A DNA stretch of 64,000 nucleotides from Microbacterium natoriense (GCF_030816295.1 NZ_JAUSXV010000001.1:868001-932000), one strand, 5' to 3'. Counted from the stretch's first letter, positions 34,267 to 44,250 are shown. The notes: a model not told the origin generated them from the sequence alone. Numbers and translations are program-made.

Positions 34267-35310
34267 GTGACCGCTGCGACAGCATTCGCACCGGGCGCCG
34301 CACGTCTGCGGCGCCCGGTCGCGGTGCGCACCCTCTGGCTTCTCGCAGGGGTCGGCCTGATCGCCCTGCTGAGCATCCTCTCGGTGTCCTTCGGCGTGCG
34401 CGCCGTGTCGCTCGCCGACATCGTCTCGGCGCTCTCCGGGCATGACGACACGATCGCGCAGGCGGCGATCATCAAGCGCGTCCCCCGCACGGTGCTCGCG
34501 ATCCTCGTCGGCTCGGCGCTCGCTCTCGCCGGTGCGACCATGCAGGCGGTCACCCGCAACCCCATCGCCGACCCCGGAATCCTCGGTGTCTCCAGCGGCG
34601 CCGCTCTCGCGGTGGCCGCCGGCATCGCCTTCCTGGGCCTCACCGACGCCTACGGGCAGATGGCGCTCGCCATCGGCGGCGCCGCGCTCGCCGCCACCTT
34701 CGTCTACACGGTCGGCTCTCTCGGACGCGGGGGTGCGACTCCGCTGAAGCTGGCGCTCGCGGGGGCGGCGACCTCCGCCGCCTTCGCCTCTCTCATCAGC
34801 GCGATCATGCTGCCTCGAGTCGATCTGCTGCAGTCGTTCCAGTCGTGGCAGGTCGGCGGGGTGGGTGGCGCGGAATGGCCGCGCATCGCCGTCACCGCAC
34901 CGGTGCTCGCGATCGGCGCGCTCATCTGCTTCGCGAGCTCTCGCGGCATGAACTCCCTCGCCCTCGGCGACGACATGGCCGCCGGCCTCGGCGAGCACGT
35001 GTTCCGCACCCGGCTCGTCTCCGCGTTGGGAGCGGTCATCCTGGCGGGCGCCGCGACCGCCGTCGCCGGACCGATCGGGTTCGTCGGACTCGTCATCCCG
35101 CACGTATGCCGGATGCTGATCGGAACCGATCACCGCTGGCTGCTGCCCTTCTCGGCTCTCGCAGGCGCCGCGCTGCTGCTGGCGAGCGACATCGTGGGCC
35201 GGACCATCGCGCCGTCCTCCGAGGAGATCCAGGTCGGCATCGTGACCGCGGTGATCGGCGCTCCGTTCTTCATCTGGATCGTGCGTCGGCAGAAGGTGCG
35301 CGAGCTGTGA
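34267..35310 (+). CDS. FecCD-family iron-siderophore permease 1
   Basis: A 347-residue permease with about ten helices. RVPRTVLAILVGSALALAGA and RNPIADPGILGVSSGAAL are the FecCD signatures, and GFVGLVIPHVCRMLIGTDHR is the ATPase-contact region. The GTG start is 8 nt after the binding-protein gene. The stop overlaps the next permease. Confidence 0.92.
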   Translation: MTAATAFAPGAARLRRPVAVRTLWLLAGVGLIALLSILSVSFGVRAVSLADIVSALSGHDDTIAQAAIIKRVPRTVLAILVGSALALAGATMQAVTRNPIADPGILGVSSGAALAVAAGIAFLGLTDAYGQMALAIGGAALAATFVYTVGSLGRGGATPLKLALAGAATSAAFASLISAIMLPRVDLLQSFQSWQVGGVGGAEWPRIAVTAPVLAIGALICFASSRGMNSLALGDDMAAGLGEHVFRTRLVSALGAVILAGAATAVAGPIGFVGLVIPHVCRMLIGTDHRWLLPFSALAGAALLLASDIVGRTIAPSSEEIQVGIVTAVIGAPFFIWIVRRQKVREL

Positions 35311-36461
35311 CCCTTCGATCCCCGCGCACCACTCCAGGCATCGCTCCGCGCTACCCGGAGCCTCCGGGGCGCGTGGGCCCGACTCAGGGACCCAGGGCTC
35401 GAGAGGCCCAGGGCATCGGCGGCGTCCGTGACCGTGACCGCGTCGCGGCCATCATCGCCGGTCGCAGGGCACGGCAGCGCCGTCACGCGATCGCCTCGAT
35501 CATGCTCGGCGTCGTGCTGGTGATCCTCTTCCTCGGCGCGCTCATGTTCGGCAACACCTTCTACGCACCCGACGAGGTGTTCCGCGTGATCGCGGGCCAG
35601 ACCGTTCCCGGGGCCTCCTTCACCGTCGGCGAGCTGCGACTGCCGCGAGCCGTGCTCGCCGTGCTCGCAGGCCTCGCGTTCGGCATCGCGGGTGTCTGCT
35701 TCCAGACGCTGCTGCGCAACCCGCTGGCCTCGCCTGACATCATCGGGATCTCCGACGGCGCGGGCGCCGCGGCCGTGATCGGCATCGTCGTGCTGTCGCT
35801 GAACGGCCCCGTCGTCTCTGCGCTCGCCCTGGTCGGCGCCCTGGTGACGGCCGCCCTCATCTACATCCTCTCGAGCAAGAACGGTTTCGCCGGCACGCGT
35901 CTGATCCTGATCGGCATCGGGATCGCGGCGATGCTGCAGAGCGTGATCTCCTACGTGCTCTCCCGCGCCGCGAACTGGGACATCCAGACGGCGATGCAGT
36001 GGCTCACCGGAAGCCTCAACAACGCGTCATGGGAGCGGGTGATCCCTCTCGCGATCGCGGCCGGGGTCGTCGTGCCCGTGATGCTGCTGCAGGGGCGAGG
36101 GCTCGGAGCCATGCAGCTCGGCGACGACTCGGCATCCGGTCTCGGGGTGCGGGTGAACCTCACCCGCATCCTGTTCATCCTGGGCGCCGTCGCGCTGCTC
36201 GCCTTCGCGACCGCCGCGACCGGACCGATCGCGTTCGTCGCCTTCATGGCGGGGCCCATCGCCGCCCGCCTCACCGGCCCCGGCGCGAACCTGCTGCTGC
36301 CGAGCGCCCTCGTCGGCGCGGTGCTCGTGCTCGGGGGCGACCTGATCGGCCAGTTCGCGTTCGGCGAGCGCTACCCGGTCGGCGTCATCACCGGCGTGCT
36401 CGGCGCTCCGTATCTCATCTACCTGCTCATCCGCACCAATCGCTCGGGAGGCTCTCTGTGA
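35307..36461 (+). CDS. FecCD-family iron-siderophore permease 2
   Basis: A 384-residue permease. The GTG at 35307 overlaps the previous stop (GTGA). RLPRAVLAVLAGLAFGIAG and RNPLASPDIIGISDGAGAAA are the FecCD motifs. The first 55 residues are an unusual Pro/Arg-rich cytoplasmic extension (PRTTPGIAPRYPEPPGR). It forms a heterodimer with permease 1. Confidence 0.9.
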   Translation: MTLRSPRTTPGIAPRYPEPPGRVGPTQGPRAREAQGIGGVRDRDRVAAIIAGRRARQRRHAIASIMLGVVLVILFLGALMFGNTFYAPDEVFRVIAGQTVPGASFTVGELRLPRAVLAVLAGLAFGIAGVCFQTLLRNPLASPDIIGISDGAGAAAVIGIVVLSLNGPVVSALALVGALVTAALIYILSSKNGFAGTRLILIGIGIAAMLQSVISYVLSRAANWDIQTAMQWLTGSLNNASWERVIPLAIAAGVVVPVMLLQGRGLGAMQLGDDSASGLGVRVNLTRILFILGAVALLAFATAATGPIAFVAFMAGPIAARLTGPGANLLLPSALVGAVLVLGGDLIGQFAFGERYPVGVITGVLGAPYLIYLLIRTNRSGGSL

Positions 36462-37259
36462 CCGAGGCGCATACTCTGACGGCCGAGGCCGTCACTCTCG
36501 CCTACGGCGACGCGTACGGTCATCGACGGGCTCGACCTGAAGATCGCGCCCGGCCGCATCACGACGATCGTGGGTGCGAACGGGTGCGGCAAGTCGACGC
36601 TGCTGAGGTCGCTGGCTCGACTGCTGTCGCCGACCGCCGGTCAGATCGTGCTCGACGGCAAGTCGGTGCATGCGCGTCCGAGCAAGGAGGTCGCGCGCGT
36701 GCTCGGCCTGCTGCCGCAGTCGCCGGTCGCCCCGGAGGGCATCGCGGTCGCCGATCTGGTGGGCCGGGGGCGGCATCCGCACCAGAAGATGCTCTCGCGC
36801 TGGACGGCGCACGACTACGAGGTGGTCGCCGACGCACTCGCCGCGACCGGCACGACGGATCTGGCCGATCGCAGCGTCGACGAGCTCTCGGGAGGGCAGC
36901 GTCAGCGCGTCTGGATCGCGATGGCCCTGGCGCAGGAGACCGACATCCTGCTGCTCGACGAACCGACCACGTTCCTCGACGTCGCACACCAGGTCGAGGT
37001 CCTCGATCTTCTCACCGACCTCAGCGTCGCCCGCGGCACCACGATCGTGATGGTGCTGCACGATCTGAACCTGGCCGCGCGCTATGCCGACGAGATCGTC
37101 GCGATGAAGAACGGCCGGGTGCACGCCGCCGGCGCCCCGAGCGACGTCGTCACCGCAGAACTGGTCGAGGAGGTCTTCGGCCTCGCCAACCACGTCACCA
37201 CAGACCCGGTCTCAGGAAAGCCGCTGGTCACACCTATCGGGAGGCACCATGTCCGCTGA
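36458..37259 (+). pseudogene. Iron-siderophore ABC ATPase (FecE type) with a +1 frameshift
   Basis: The reading frame starts with a GTG at 36458 (VTEAHTLTAEAVTLAYGD) and then breaks. After GGCGAC (36506-36511) one extra G near 36512 shifts the frame; removing it restores RTVIDGLDLKIAPGRITTIVG. The remaining frame carries Walker A (GANGCGKST), the signature LSGGQRQRVWIAMAL, Walker B LLLDEPTTFLD and the switch His in VLHDLNLAARYADE. A start inside the Walker A region would lack the N-terminal strands. The overlap with both neighbours is preserved. It is either a sequencing or assembly error or a recent inactivation. Confidence 0.85.
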
Positions 37260-38202
37260 GACCACCACCAAGGCCCGCCCGACCTACGTGCTCGCGCTCA
37301 CCGAGGTCCGGGCCGTCGAGAGGCTGTCGCCGAACTTCGTCCGCGTCACTTTCGGCGGAGAAGACCTCGACGAGTTCGGCACTGTCGGCGACGTCTTCGA
37401 TGCCCGCATCAAGATCGTCTTCCCGCCCGAGCCCTACGCGATCCCCGCGATCGACCGGGAGTCCGACGACTGGTGGGGCTCGTATCTCGCGGTGCCCGAG
37501 GAGGAGCGCGGATCGATGCGCACCTACTCGGTGCGCGAGCTCAGAACGGCGGATGCCGGCACCGAACTGGTCGTCGACTTCGTGCTGCACCTGCAGCCGG
37601 GCCTCACCGGACCCGCGTCGCTGTGGGCGAGCACCGCGCAGGTCGGCCAGCCCGTGTTCATCGTGGGACCTCGCCGAGGAGTCCCCGCCGCTGAGCACGG
37701 AGGCGCCGAGTACGCACCGGGCGCGGCCCGATCGGTGCTGCTCGCAGGAGACGAGACGGCGGCTCCGGCCATCGCCCGCATCCTCGAAGATGCTCCGCGT
37801 GACCTGCGCGGCACCGCGTTCATCGAGGTGCCGACAGCATCCGACGTCCTCGACATCGAGGCGCCCGCCGGGGTCGAGGTGACCTGGCTGCCGCGCCTCG
37901 CCGATGCCCCGCACGGCTCCGCCCTCATCCCGGCCGTGCTCGCCTACCTCGGTGACGTCGATGCGGCGATCGAGGTGCGCGATCTCGAGGGCGAGGATCT
38001 GCTCTGGGAGACTCCCGACTACTCGGGACTCGGCGAGGAGATCGCGCCCGCATCGGCGTCGGTGGAGCGGTACTTCTGGATCGCGGGGGAGAGCGGCGTC
38101 GTGACGACTCTGCGTCGGCACCTCGTGAAGGATCTCGGCATCGACCGCGCGCAGGTCGCGTTCATGGGGTACTGGCGCCGCGGCGTCGCCATGCGCGGCT
38201 GA
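37249..38202 (+). CDS. Siderophore-interacting protein (ferric-siderophore reductase)
   Basis: A 317-residue FAD-dependent reductase. MRTYSVRELR is the FAD-binding motif, LLAGDETAAPAIARIL binds the NAD(P)H side and GYWRRGVAM is the typical C-terminus. It reduces ferric siderophores in the cytoplasm to release iron. The ATG overlaps the ATPase 3' end by 11 nt, and it ends the operon. Confidence 0.92.
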   Translation: MSAETTTKARPTYVLALTEVRAVERLSPNFVRVTFGGEDLDEFGTVGDVFDARIKIVFPPEPYAIPAIDRESDDWWGSYLAVPEEERGSMRTYSVRELRTADAGTELVVDFVLHLQPGLTGPASLWASTAQVGQPVFIVGPRRGVPAAEHGGAEYAPGAARSVLLAGDETAAPAIARILEDAPRDLRGTAFIEVPTASDVLDIEAPAGVEVTWLPRLADAPHGSALIPAVLAYLGDVDAAIEVRDLEGEDLLWETPDYSGLGEEIAPASASVERYFWIAGESGVVTTLRRHLVKDLGIDRAQVAFMGYWRRGVAMRG

Positions 38203-38281
38203 TCGCTCTGCGGTCGGGCGGGGGCTCTCACCTCGTGCCCGCATCGGCAGCAGGAGCTCCGTCAGCCGGCTCCCTTGACGA

Positions 38282-38782
38282 TCAGTCCGTGGGCTGCGTC
38301 GCGGGTGCCCATCCCTCGTCCGCGCTGATCCTCGCTGAGATCCTCCGGCTGATGGTGGAGAGCTGGCGCGCCTGGGCGGTCGTCACGCTGCTGAAGACCA
38401 ACTGGCGCACGAGTGCATGGTGTGCGGGCGTCGATTCCACGATCTTGTCGTGTCCGGCCGGAGTGAGCTCGCCCAAGGTGAATCGACCGTCGGTCGGATC
38501 GGTCCTCCGCTGCACCCATCCTTTCGCCTCGAGCCGGGAGACGGCACGCGACAGCCTGGAGAGAGTGCAGCTGGCATAGCCCGCGAGGATGCTGAGACGC
38601 AGGGAGCGATGCGGGGCAGAGTCGAGCGCGAACATGATGCCGTGCTCGAAATGGGTGAGTCCACTGTCGCGCTGCAATTGGGCGTCCAGCGCGGTCGGGA
38701 GCCGTTCGAGCAGCGTCGCCACCGAAGCCCACGTCTCCAGCTCGTCGGGGCTCAGAGGCTCGTCGATCGCGGACTCGGGCAT
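38282..38782 (-). CDS. MarR-family transcriptional regulator
   Basis: A 166-residue winged-helix protein. The helix-turn-helix is SILAGYASCTLSRLSRAVSR, and the wing with WVQRRTDPTDGRFTLGELTPAG follows. It is divergent from the SDR gene with two palindromic sites between them. Confidence 0.9.
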   Translation of the reverse strand: MPESAIDEPLSPDELETWASVATLLERLPTALDAQLQRDSGLTHFEHGIMFALDSAPHRSLRLSILAGYASCTLSRLSRAVSRLEAKGWVQRRTDPTDGRFTLGELTPAGHDKIVESTPAHHALVRQLVFSSVTTAQARQLSTISRRISARISADEGWAPATQPTD

Positions 38783-38814
38783 GCCACCACTCTACCTCAC
38801 GTCGCACGAACTTG

Positions 38815-38862
38815 ACTTGCTCAGGAAAGTTGAATCTCGTAGTGTGACTTGCCTAAGCAAGT
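38815..38862. promoter_or_regulatory. Two MarR-type operators
   Basis: ACTTGCCTAAGCAAGT (38847-38862) has perfect 6-bp arms. ACTTGCTCAGGAAAGT (38815-38830) is a weaker copy. Their centres are 32 bp apart, three helical turns. The sites lie between the MarR and SDR genes and should control one or both. Confidence 0.7.
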
Positions 38863-38898
38863 GAAACTGCGCTGAACAGGCGCCGGCGAGGAGTAGTA

Positions 38899-39690
38899 GT
38901 GGATCTGCAGTTGCAGGACAAGAGGGCGTTCATCAGCGGCTCGACTCAGGGAATCGGATACGCCATCGCGGCAGCGCTCGCCGCGGAGGGGGCGGCGGTG
39001 ACGCTCAACGGGCGTGATGCGCGACGAGTCGAGGGTGCCGTCGAGCGCCTGCGATCGGAGTGCCCCGACGCTCGCGTATCGGGGTGCGCCGCCGACTTCT
39101 CGAAGGCAGCCGACGTCGAGGTCCTCGCGGAGGCGATCGGAGACATCGACATCCTCGTGAACAATGTCGGCCTCTTCGGTCTCGCCGAATTCGAATCGAT
39201 CACGGATGACGACTGGGCGCGATACTTCGAGGTCAACGTGATGAGCGGTGTCCGCCTGTCCCGCGCGGTACTGACCGCGATGCGGGAGCGCGGCTGGGGC
39301 CGCATCGTCTTCATCAGCAGCGAGTCCGGCGTCAACGTGCCGGCAGACATGATCCACTACGGCATGACGAAGGCGGCGATGCTCGCGGTCGGCAACGGCT
39401 TGGCGAAGCTCACGCGGGGCACGGCGGTCACTGTCAACACTGTGCTCGGCGGGCCCACGTACTCGGACGGAGTGGCGGCTTCGATCGCCGCAGTCGCCGA
39501 ATCTCAGTCCCTGCCTGCGGAGGCGATGAAGCAGGCCATCATCGGTCAGAACCAGACCACGTTGCTTGAGCGATTCATCGATCCGACCGAGATCGCCCAC
39601 CTCGTCACGTACCTGGCGAGTCCGCTCTCCTCGGCGACGAACGGCGCTGCACTGCGCGCAGACGGGGGAGTGCTCACCGCGATCCTGTGA
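38899..39690 (+). CDS. SDR-family oxidoreductase
   Basis: A 263-residue classical SDR. ISGSTQGIGYAIAAAL is the cofactor glycine motif, ILVNNVGLFG the NNAG equivalent, FISSESGVN holds the catalytic Ser and HYGMTKAAM the YxxxK. The start is a GTG at 38899 after GGCGAGGAG. The substrate is not evident. It is probably regulated by the divergent MarR protein. Confidence 0.9.
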   Translation: MDLQLQDKRAFISGSTQGIGYAIAAALAAEGAAVTLNGRDARRVEGAVERLRSECPDARVSGCAADFSKAADVEVLAEAIGDIDILVNNVGLFGLAEFESITDDDWARYFEVNVMSGVRLSRAVLTAMRERGWGRIVFISSESGVNVPADMIHYGMTKAAMLAVGNGLAKLTRGTAVTVNTVLGGPTYSDGVAASIAAVAESQSLPAEAMKQAIIGQNQTTLLERFIDPTEIAHLVTYLASPLSSATNGAALRADGGVLTAIL

Positions 39691-39735
39691 GTGCCGTGGG
39701 TGGCGGCGCCAGGTTCTCGGCGTGCACAGCGAGCG

Positions 39736-40743
39736 CTATGCGCTGTCGCGCACCACCAACTCGGTATCGAGGATGACCGAGCGAGGGGCGGCGCCGGCGA
39801 TGACCTCGAGCAGCACCTCGACCATCTGCGCGCTGATCTGCTCCCAGGGCTGACGCATCGTCGTGATCGGCGGTTCGTGGGTCGCGGCGAGACCGGAGTC
39901 GTCGAAGCCGGCAACGGCGATGTCATCGGGCACGCGCAGTCCTGCGCGCCGCACGGCGGCGATCGCGCCGGCCGCCATCCGGTCGTTCGCGGCGAAGACC
40001 GCGTCGACGTCGTGACCCAGCATCCGCGTCATGGCCGCCTGGCCCGATTCGAAGGAGTAATCCCCGACTTCGACCAGTGACGGGTCGAACGATGAACCGA
40101 GCGCCTCGCGGAACCCGATCAGGCGGTATCGACCGCCCGGGGTGTCGTCGGGTCCGGTGATCATCCCGATTCGTTCGTGCCCCTGATCACGGAGATAGGC
40201 GGCGATCGAGCGCGCCGAGACGATCTCGTCGACGGAGATCGTCGACACCTCGCCTTCGTGCCCGAGCGGGATGCCGCAGCTCACGGTGGGGATTCCGGCA
40301 TCGATCAACTGAGTGAGCAGAGGGTCCGCCTCGTGCGAGGAGATCAGCATCACTCCGTCGACGTGGCCTGCACTGAGGAAGTGCGTGACGCTCTCGCGTT
40401 CGGCCGGCGTGCTGGCGACGAGCAGCACGAGCGTCATCGACCGCTGGGCCAGCACGGCGGCGGCACCGCGCAGCAGCAGAGCGAACGTCGGGTCGTCGAA
40501 GAGGAGCTGGTGCGGCTCGGTGAGCAGGAAGGCAAGGGAGCCCGCCCGCCCGGTCGCGAGGCTGCGCGCGTGGTGGTTCGCGGTGTAGCCGCTGGCGGCG
40601 ATCGCGTCCTCCACCGCCTTGCGGGCGTCAGGGGAGACCCAGTGCCCGCCGTTGATCACTCGCGAGACCGTGCTGCGGGATACGCCCGAGAGCGCGGCGA
40701 TCTGGCGGATCGTCGGCTTGCGCTTCGCGGTGGCATCACTCAT
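39736..40743 (-). CDS. LacI-family repressor of the galactan locus
   Basis: A 335-residue regulator. TIRQIAALSGVSRSTVSRVI is the LacI helix-turn-helix and VSPDARKAVEDAIAASGY is the hinge region. The effector domain ends in LDTELVVRDSA. It is divergent from ganA, with three matching operators between. Galactose or a galacto-oligosaccharide is the likely inducer, by context. Confidence 0.9.
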   Translation of the reverse strand: MSDATAKRKPTIRQIAALSGVSRSTVSRVINGGHWVSPDARKAVEDAIAASGYTANHHARSLATGRAGSLAFLLTEPHQLLFDDPTFALLLRGAAAVLAQRSMTLVLLVASTPAERESVTHFLSAGHVDGVMLISSHEADPLLTQLIDAGIPTVSCGIPLGHEGEVSTISVDEIVSARSIAAYLRDQGHERIGMITGPDDTPGGRYRLIGFREALGSSFDPSLVEVGDYSFESGQAAMTRMLGHDVDAVFAANDRMAAGAIAAVRRAGLRVPDDIAVAGFDDSGLAATHEPPITTMRQPWEQISAQMVEVLLEVIAGAAPRSVILDTELVVRDSA

Positions 40744-40786
40744 CGGAGCGACTCTACTCGACAGCGTCCGCTCAATGCATCAATAG

Positions 40787-40896
40787 CTGGGACCGGTCTC
40801 AGTTCGGTAACGGAGATTGCGTGGCCAGGAGTCTCTGAGGTAGAACTGAGACCGGTCCCAGGGTGTGTCAGAAAGCCCTGTTAAGACCGGTCCCAG
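40787..40896. promoter_or_regulatory. Three LacI-type operators centred on ACCGGT
   Basis: CTGGGACCGGTCTCAG (40787-40802) is the exact reverse complement of CTGAGACCGGTCCCAG (40846-40861). TTAAGACCGGTCCCAG (40881-40896) differs from the latter at two positions. The centres are 59 and 35 bp apart. They lie between the LacI gene and ganA, so looping or cooperative repression is possible. Confidence 0.85.
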
Positions 40897-40944
40897 TGCG
40901 AATGCGGCGAGGGACTGCACGATTCGACCCGATGGAGTGACGAG

Positions 40945-42945
40945 ATGACGAACGCCTGGCCCGACCTCGAGGGCATCGCCTACGGCGGCGACTACAACCC
41001 CGAGCAGTGGTCGCGCGAGACCTGGCGCGAGGACGTCGCGCTGATGCGCGAGGCCGGCGTGAACCTCGTCAGCGTCGGCATCTTCTCGTGGGCGCTCATC
41101 GAGGTCGCCGAGGGCGAGTTCGACTTCTCCTGGCTCGACGAGCTGCTCGACCTGCTGAACGAGAACGGCATCCACGTCGACCTCGGCACTCCGACCGCAT
41201 CGCCGCCCGCCTGGTTCTTCGCCGCCTACCCCGAGTCGCGCGTCATCGACCGCGAGGGCCGTGTGATGGGCTTCGGTTCGCGTGGCATGGTCTCGCACTC
41301 CTCGCCCGCATACCGGGAGGCGATCGTGCGGATCGCGGATGCTCTCGCGACCCGCTATGCGTCGCACCCCGCCGTGGTTCTCTGGCACATCCACAACGAG
41401 TACGGCGTGCCCGTGGGCGAGGACTACTCTCCGGCATCCGTCGCCGCCTTCCGCGACTGGCTTCAGGAGAAGTACGCGACCCTCGATGCGCTCAATGCCG
41501 CCTGGGGCACGGCCTTCTGGGGGCAGCACTACACCGCGTGGGAGCACATCGACGCCCCCGCGATCGCACCGAGCGTCGTGAACCCGGCGCAGCGTCTCGA
41601 CTTCGCGCGCTTCACCGATCACCAGCTGCGCGAGTGCTTCATCGCCGAGCGCGAGGCCATCCGCGCGCATGCTGCGCAGCCCATCACCACGAACTTCATG
41701 GCGAACCAGAGCTGGACCACCGATCTGTGGGCCTGGGGCCGCGAGGTCGACATCGTCTCCGATGATCACTACCTGTGGGCCGCCGACGAGGACGCGCACA
41801 TCGGGCTCGCGATCGCCGCCGACCTCAGTCGCTCGGTCGGCGGGGGCAAGCCGTGGATCCTCATGGAGCACTCCACGTCGGCCGTGAACTGGCAGCCTCG
41901 CAACATCGCCAAGCGCCGCGGCGAGATGAAGCGCAACTCGCTCACCCACCTCGGCCGTGGCGCCGACGGCATCCTGTTCTTCCAGTGGCGGGCCGGGCGC
42001 TCGGGCGCCGAGAAGTTCCACTCCGCGATGCTGCCGCACGCCGGCCGCGACTCCCGGGTGTTCCGAGAGGTCACCGCGCTCGGCGCCGACCTCTCGGCCC
42101 TCGCCGAAGTACAGGGCTCGACGGTCGAGGCCGAGGTCGCCGTGCTGTGGGACTTCGAGTCGTTCTGGGCGCAGGATCTCGAGTGGCGGCCCTCTGAGGA
42201 CGTCTCGCACGCCGCTCAAGTCCGGCGCTTCTACGAGCAGCTCTGGCGCGACGGCATCACGGTGGACTTCGCACTCCCCGGCCACGACCTCTCGAAGTAC
42301 AAGCTCGTGGTCGCTCCTGCGCAGTATCTGCTCACTCAGGCGGATGCCGCCAATCTCACCGCCTACGTCGAGAACGGCGGCACCCTGCTCGTCTCGTTCT
42401 TCTCGGCGATCGTCGATGAGAACGACGCCGTGCACGCGGGCGGATTCGCGGCTCCCCTGCGCGATGCGCTCGGCCTGACGGTCGAGGAGTTCCTGCCGCT
42501 GCGTGAGGGGGAGAGCCACAGGCTCGACTGGGACGGCCACGACGACGTCGTCAGCGACGTCTGGCAGGAGGACATCGCGCTCGCCGGAGCCGAGGTCGTC
42601 GCGAACTTCGGCGGAGGTCCCGGAGAGCGCGGGCCCGCCATCACCCGCCACCGCCACGGGGCCGGCACCGGCTGGTACGTCGGCACGCGACTGGATGCCG
42701 CTGGCATGCGCGGGCTGTTCCGCGAGGTCTACGCCGGCGCCGGCCTCACTGCATCCGGACTCCCCGAGGGCCTCGAGGTCATCACCCGCAAGGGTGACGG
42801 TGCGGTCTACCGCATCGCCGTCAACCACGGGACGGATGCTGTCGCCCTCCCCGCCGTCGGCACCGAACTGCTCTCCGGGGCGGCGGTCGACGGATCGTTC
42901 ACCATCGCGGCTGGCGGCGTCGCCGTCATCCGCTCCACCGACTGA
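40945..42945 (+). CDS. ganA: GH42 beta-galactosidase
   Basis: A 666-residue enzyme. GIAYGGDYNPEQW is the family start, the acid/base is Glu152 in WHIHNEYG and the nucleophile is Glu308 in WILMEHSTS. The trimerisation domain (about 400-610) and a small C-terminal beta domain follow. No signal peptide, so it acts in the cytoplasm on beta-1,4-galacto-oligosaccharides imported by ganSPQ. The ATG follows GGAGTGACGAG. It is the first gene of the LacI-controlled group. Confidence 0.93.
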   Translation: MTNAWPDLEGIAYGGDYNPEQWSRETWREDVALMREAGVNLVSVGIFSWALIEVAEGEFDFSWLDELLDLLNENGIHVDLGTPTASPPAWFFAAYPESRVIDREGRVMGFGSRGMVSHSSPAYREAIVRIADALATRYASHPAVVLWHIHNEYGVPVGEDYSPASVAAFRDWLQEKYATLDALNAAWGTAFWGQHYTAWEHIDAPAIAPSVVNPAQRLDFARFTDHQLRECFIAEREAIRAHAAQPITTNFMANQSWTTDLWAWGREVDIVSDDHYLWAADEDAHIGLAIAADLSRSVGGGKPWILMEHSTSAVNWQPRNIAKRRGEMKRNSLTHLGRGADGILFFQWRAGRSGAEKFHSAMLPHAGRDSRVFREVTALGADLSALAEVQGSTVEAEVAVLWDFESFWAQDLEWRPSEDVSHAAQVRRFYEQLWRDGITVDFALPGHDLSKYKLVVAPAQYLLTQADAANLTAYVENGGTLLVSFFSAIVDENDAVHAGGFAAPLRDALGLTVEEFLPLREGESHRLDWDGHDDVVSDVWQEDIALAGAEVVANFGGGPGERGPAITRHRHGAGTGWYVGTRLDAAGMRGLFREVYAGAGLTASGLPEGLEVITRKGDGAVYRIAVNHGTDAVALPAVGTELLSGAAVDGSFTIAAGGVAVIRSTD

Positions 42946-42978
42946 CCCACCCCTCACCCCCAACAGAGAAGGAAACGC

Positions 42979-44205
42979 ATGCGCAAGCACATCGGAGTCG
43001 GCGCACTCGCACTGACGGCAGCCGTCGTCCTGGCGGGCTGCTCCGCAGGCACCACTGAGAACGACAAGTCCGACGAGTCGGGCAGTGGTGCCGAACTCGT
43101 CATCTGGACCGACGCGGAACGCGAAGGCGCGATCACCGACGCGGCGGAGGCCTTCGAGGAGGAGACCGGCGCCAAGGTCACCCTCGTGCAGAAGAACTTC
43201 GAAGACCTGCGCAACGACTTCATCGCCCAGGTGCCCACAGGTGAGGGCCCCGACATCACCGTCGGCGCGCACGACTGGCTGGGAGCCCTCGTCGCCGCCG
43301 GCGTGGTCGACACGATCGACCTCGGCGACAAGGCGAGCGAGTTCGAGCAGGTCGCCCTCGACGCCATGACCTACGACGGCCAGCTGTACGCACTGCCGTA
43401 CTCGCTCGAGACCATCGCGCTCGTGCAGAACGTCGACCTCGTCGGCGCCGAGGCGCCTGCGACGTGGGACGACATGATCGCCAAGGGTCTGGCTGCCGGC
43501 ACCGAGCGCCCGTTCGTCATCAACACCGCCGGTGAGACCGGAGACGGGTACACGATGTACGGCCTGCAGACGTCGTTCGGCGCGCCGGTCTTCGTGCAGG
43601 ACGACAGCGGTTCGTACACGACCGAGGTCGGCATGGGCGGGGCTGCAGGCGAGGCGTTCGCGAGCTGGCTCGGTGCGAACGGCGCCAACGGCACCGGCTA
43701 CATCTCGACCACGATCGACTACGACATCAACAACGAGCTGTTCGCCTCGGGCAAGGCGCCGTACACGATCCAGGGGCCGTGGGCGATCAGCTCCTTCGAG
43801 GGCGTGAACGTCGCGGTCAACCCGATTCCGTCCGCCGGTGGTGAGACTGCGGCGCCGTTCGTGGGCGTGCAGGGCTTCTACCTCTCGAGCAAGAGCAAGA
43901 ACGCACTGCTCGCGCAGGAGTTCCTGACGAACTACCTCGGCACGGAAGACGCGCAGCGCGCCCTCTACGAGGCCGACCCTCGCATTCCCGCGTGGAAGAC
44001 GCTCGCCGAAGACGTCTCCTCAGACCCGGTCACCGCCGGTTTCGTCGCCTCGGCCAAGAACGGCGTGCCTATGCCGTCGATCCCCGAGATGGGTTCGGTG
44101 TGGGATCTGTGGAACGCCGCCCAGGCCCAGATCATCAGCGGCGCGGACCCGGTGTCGACATGGAACACCATGGTGGCCGACCTCGAGAAGACGCTCCAGG
44201 GCTGA
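42979..44205 (+). CDS. ganS: Galacto-oligosaccharide ABC substrate-binding lipoprotein
   Basis: A 408-residue MalE-type binding protein. The signal peptide ends in the lipobox LAGC. The mature part starts ELVIWTDAEREGAITDAAEA, with the family segments YALPYSLETIALVQN and FVGVQGFYLSSKSKN. GGAAACGC precedes the ATG. It binds galactan-derived oligosaccharides by context (GH42 and GH53 neighbours). Confidence 0.88.
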   Translation: MRKHIGVGALALTAAVVLAGCSAGTTENDKSDESGSGAELVIWTDAEREGAITDAAEAFEEETGAKVTLVQKNFEDLRNDFIAQVPTGEGPDITVGAHDWLGALVAAGVVDTIDLGDKASEFEQVALDAMTYDGQLYALPYSLETIALVQNVDLVGAEAPATWDDMIAKGLAAGTERPFVINTAGETGDGYTMYGLQTSFGAPVFVQDDSGSYTTEVGMGGAAGEAFASWLGANGANGTGYISTTIDYDINNELFASGKAPYTIQGPWAISSFEGVNVAVNPIPSAGGETAAPFVGVQGFYLSSKSKNALLAQEFLTNYLGTEDAQRALYEADPRIPAWKTLAEDVSSDPVTAGFVASAKNGVPMPSIPEMGSVWDLWNAAQAQIISGADPVSTWNTMVADLEKTLQG

Positions 44206-44250
44206 GCCGACCTCGCACACCCGGCCGCCCCGCCACGGAAAGAAGCGACC

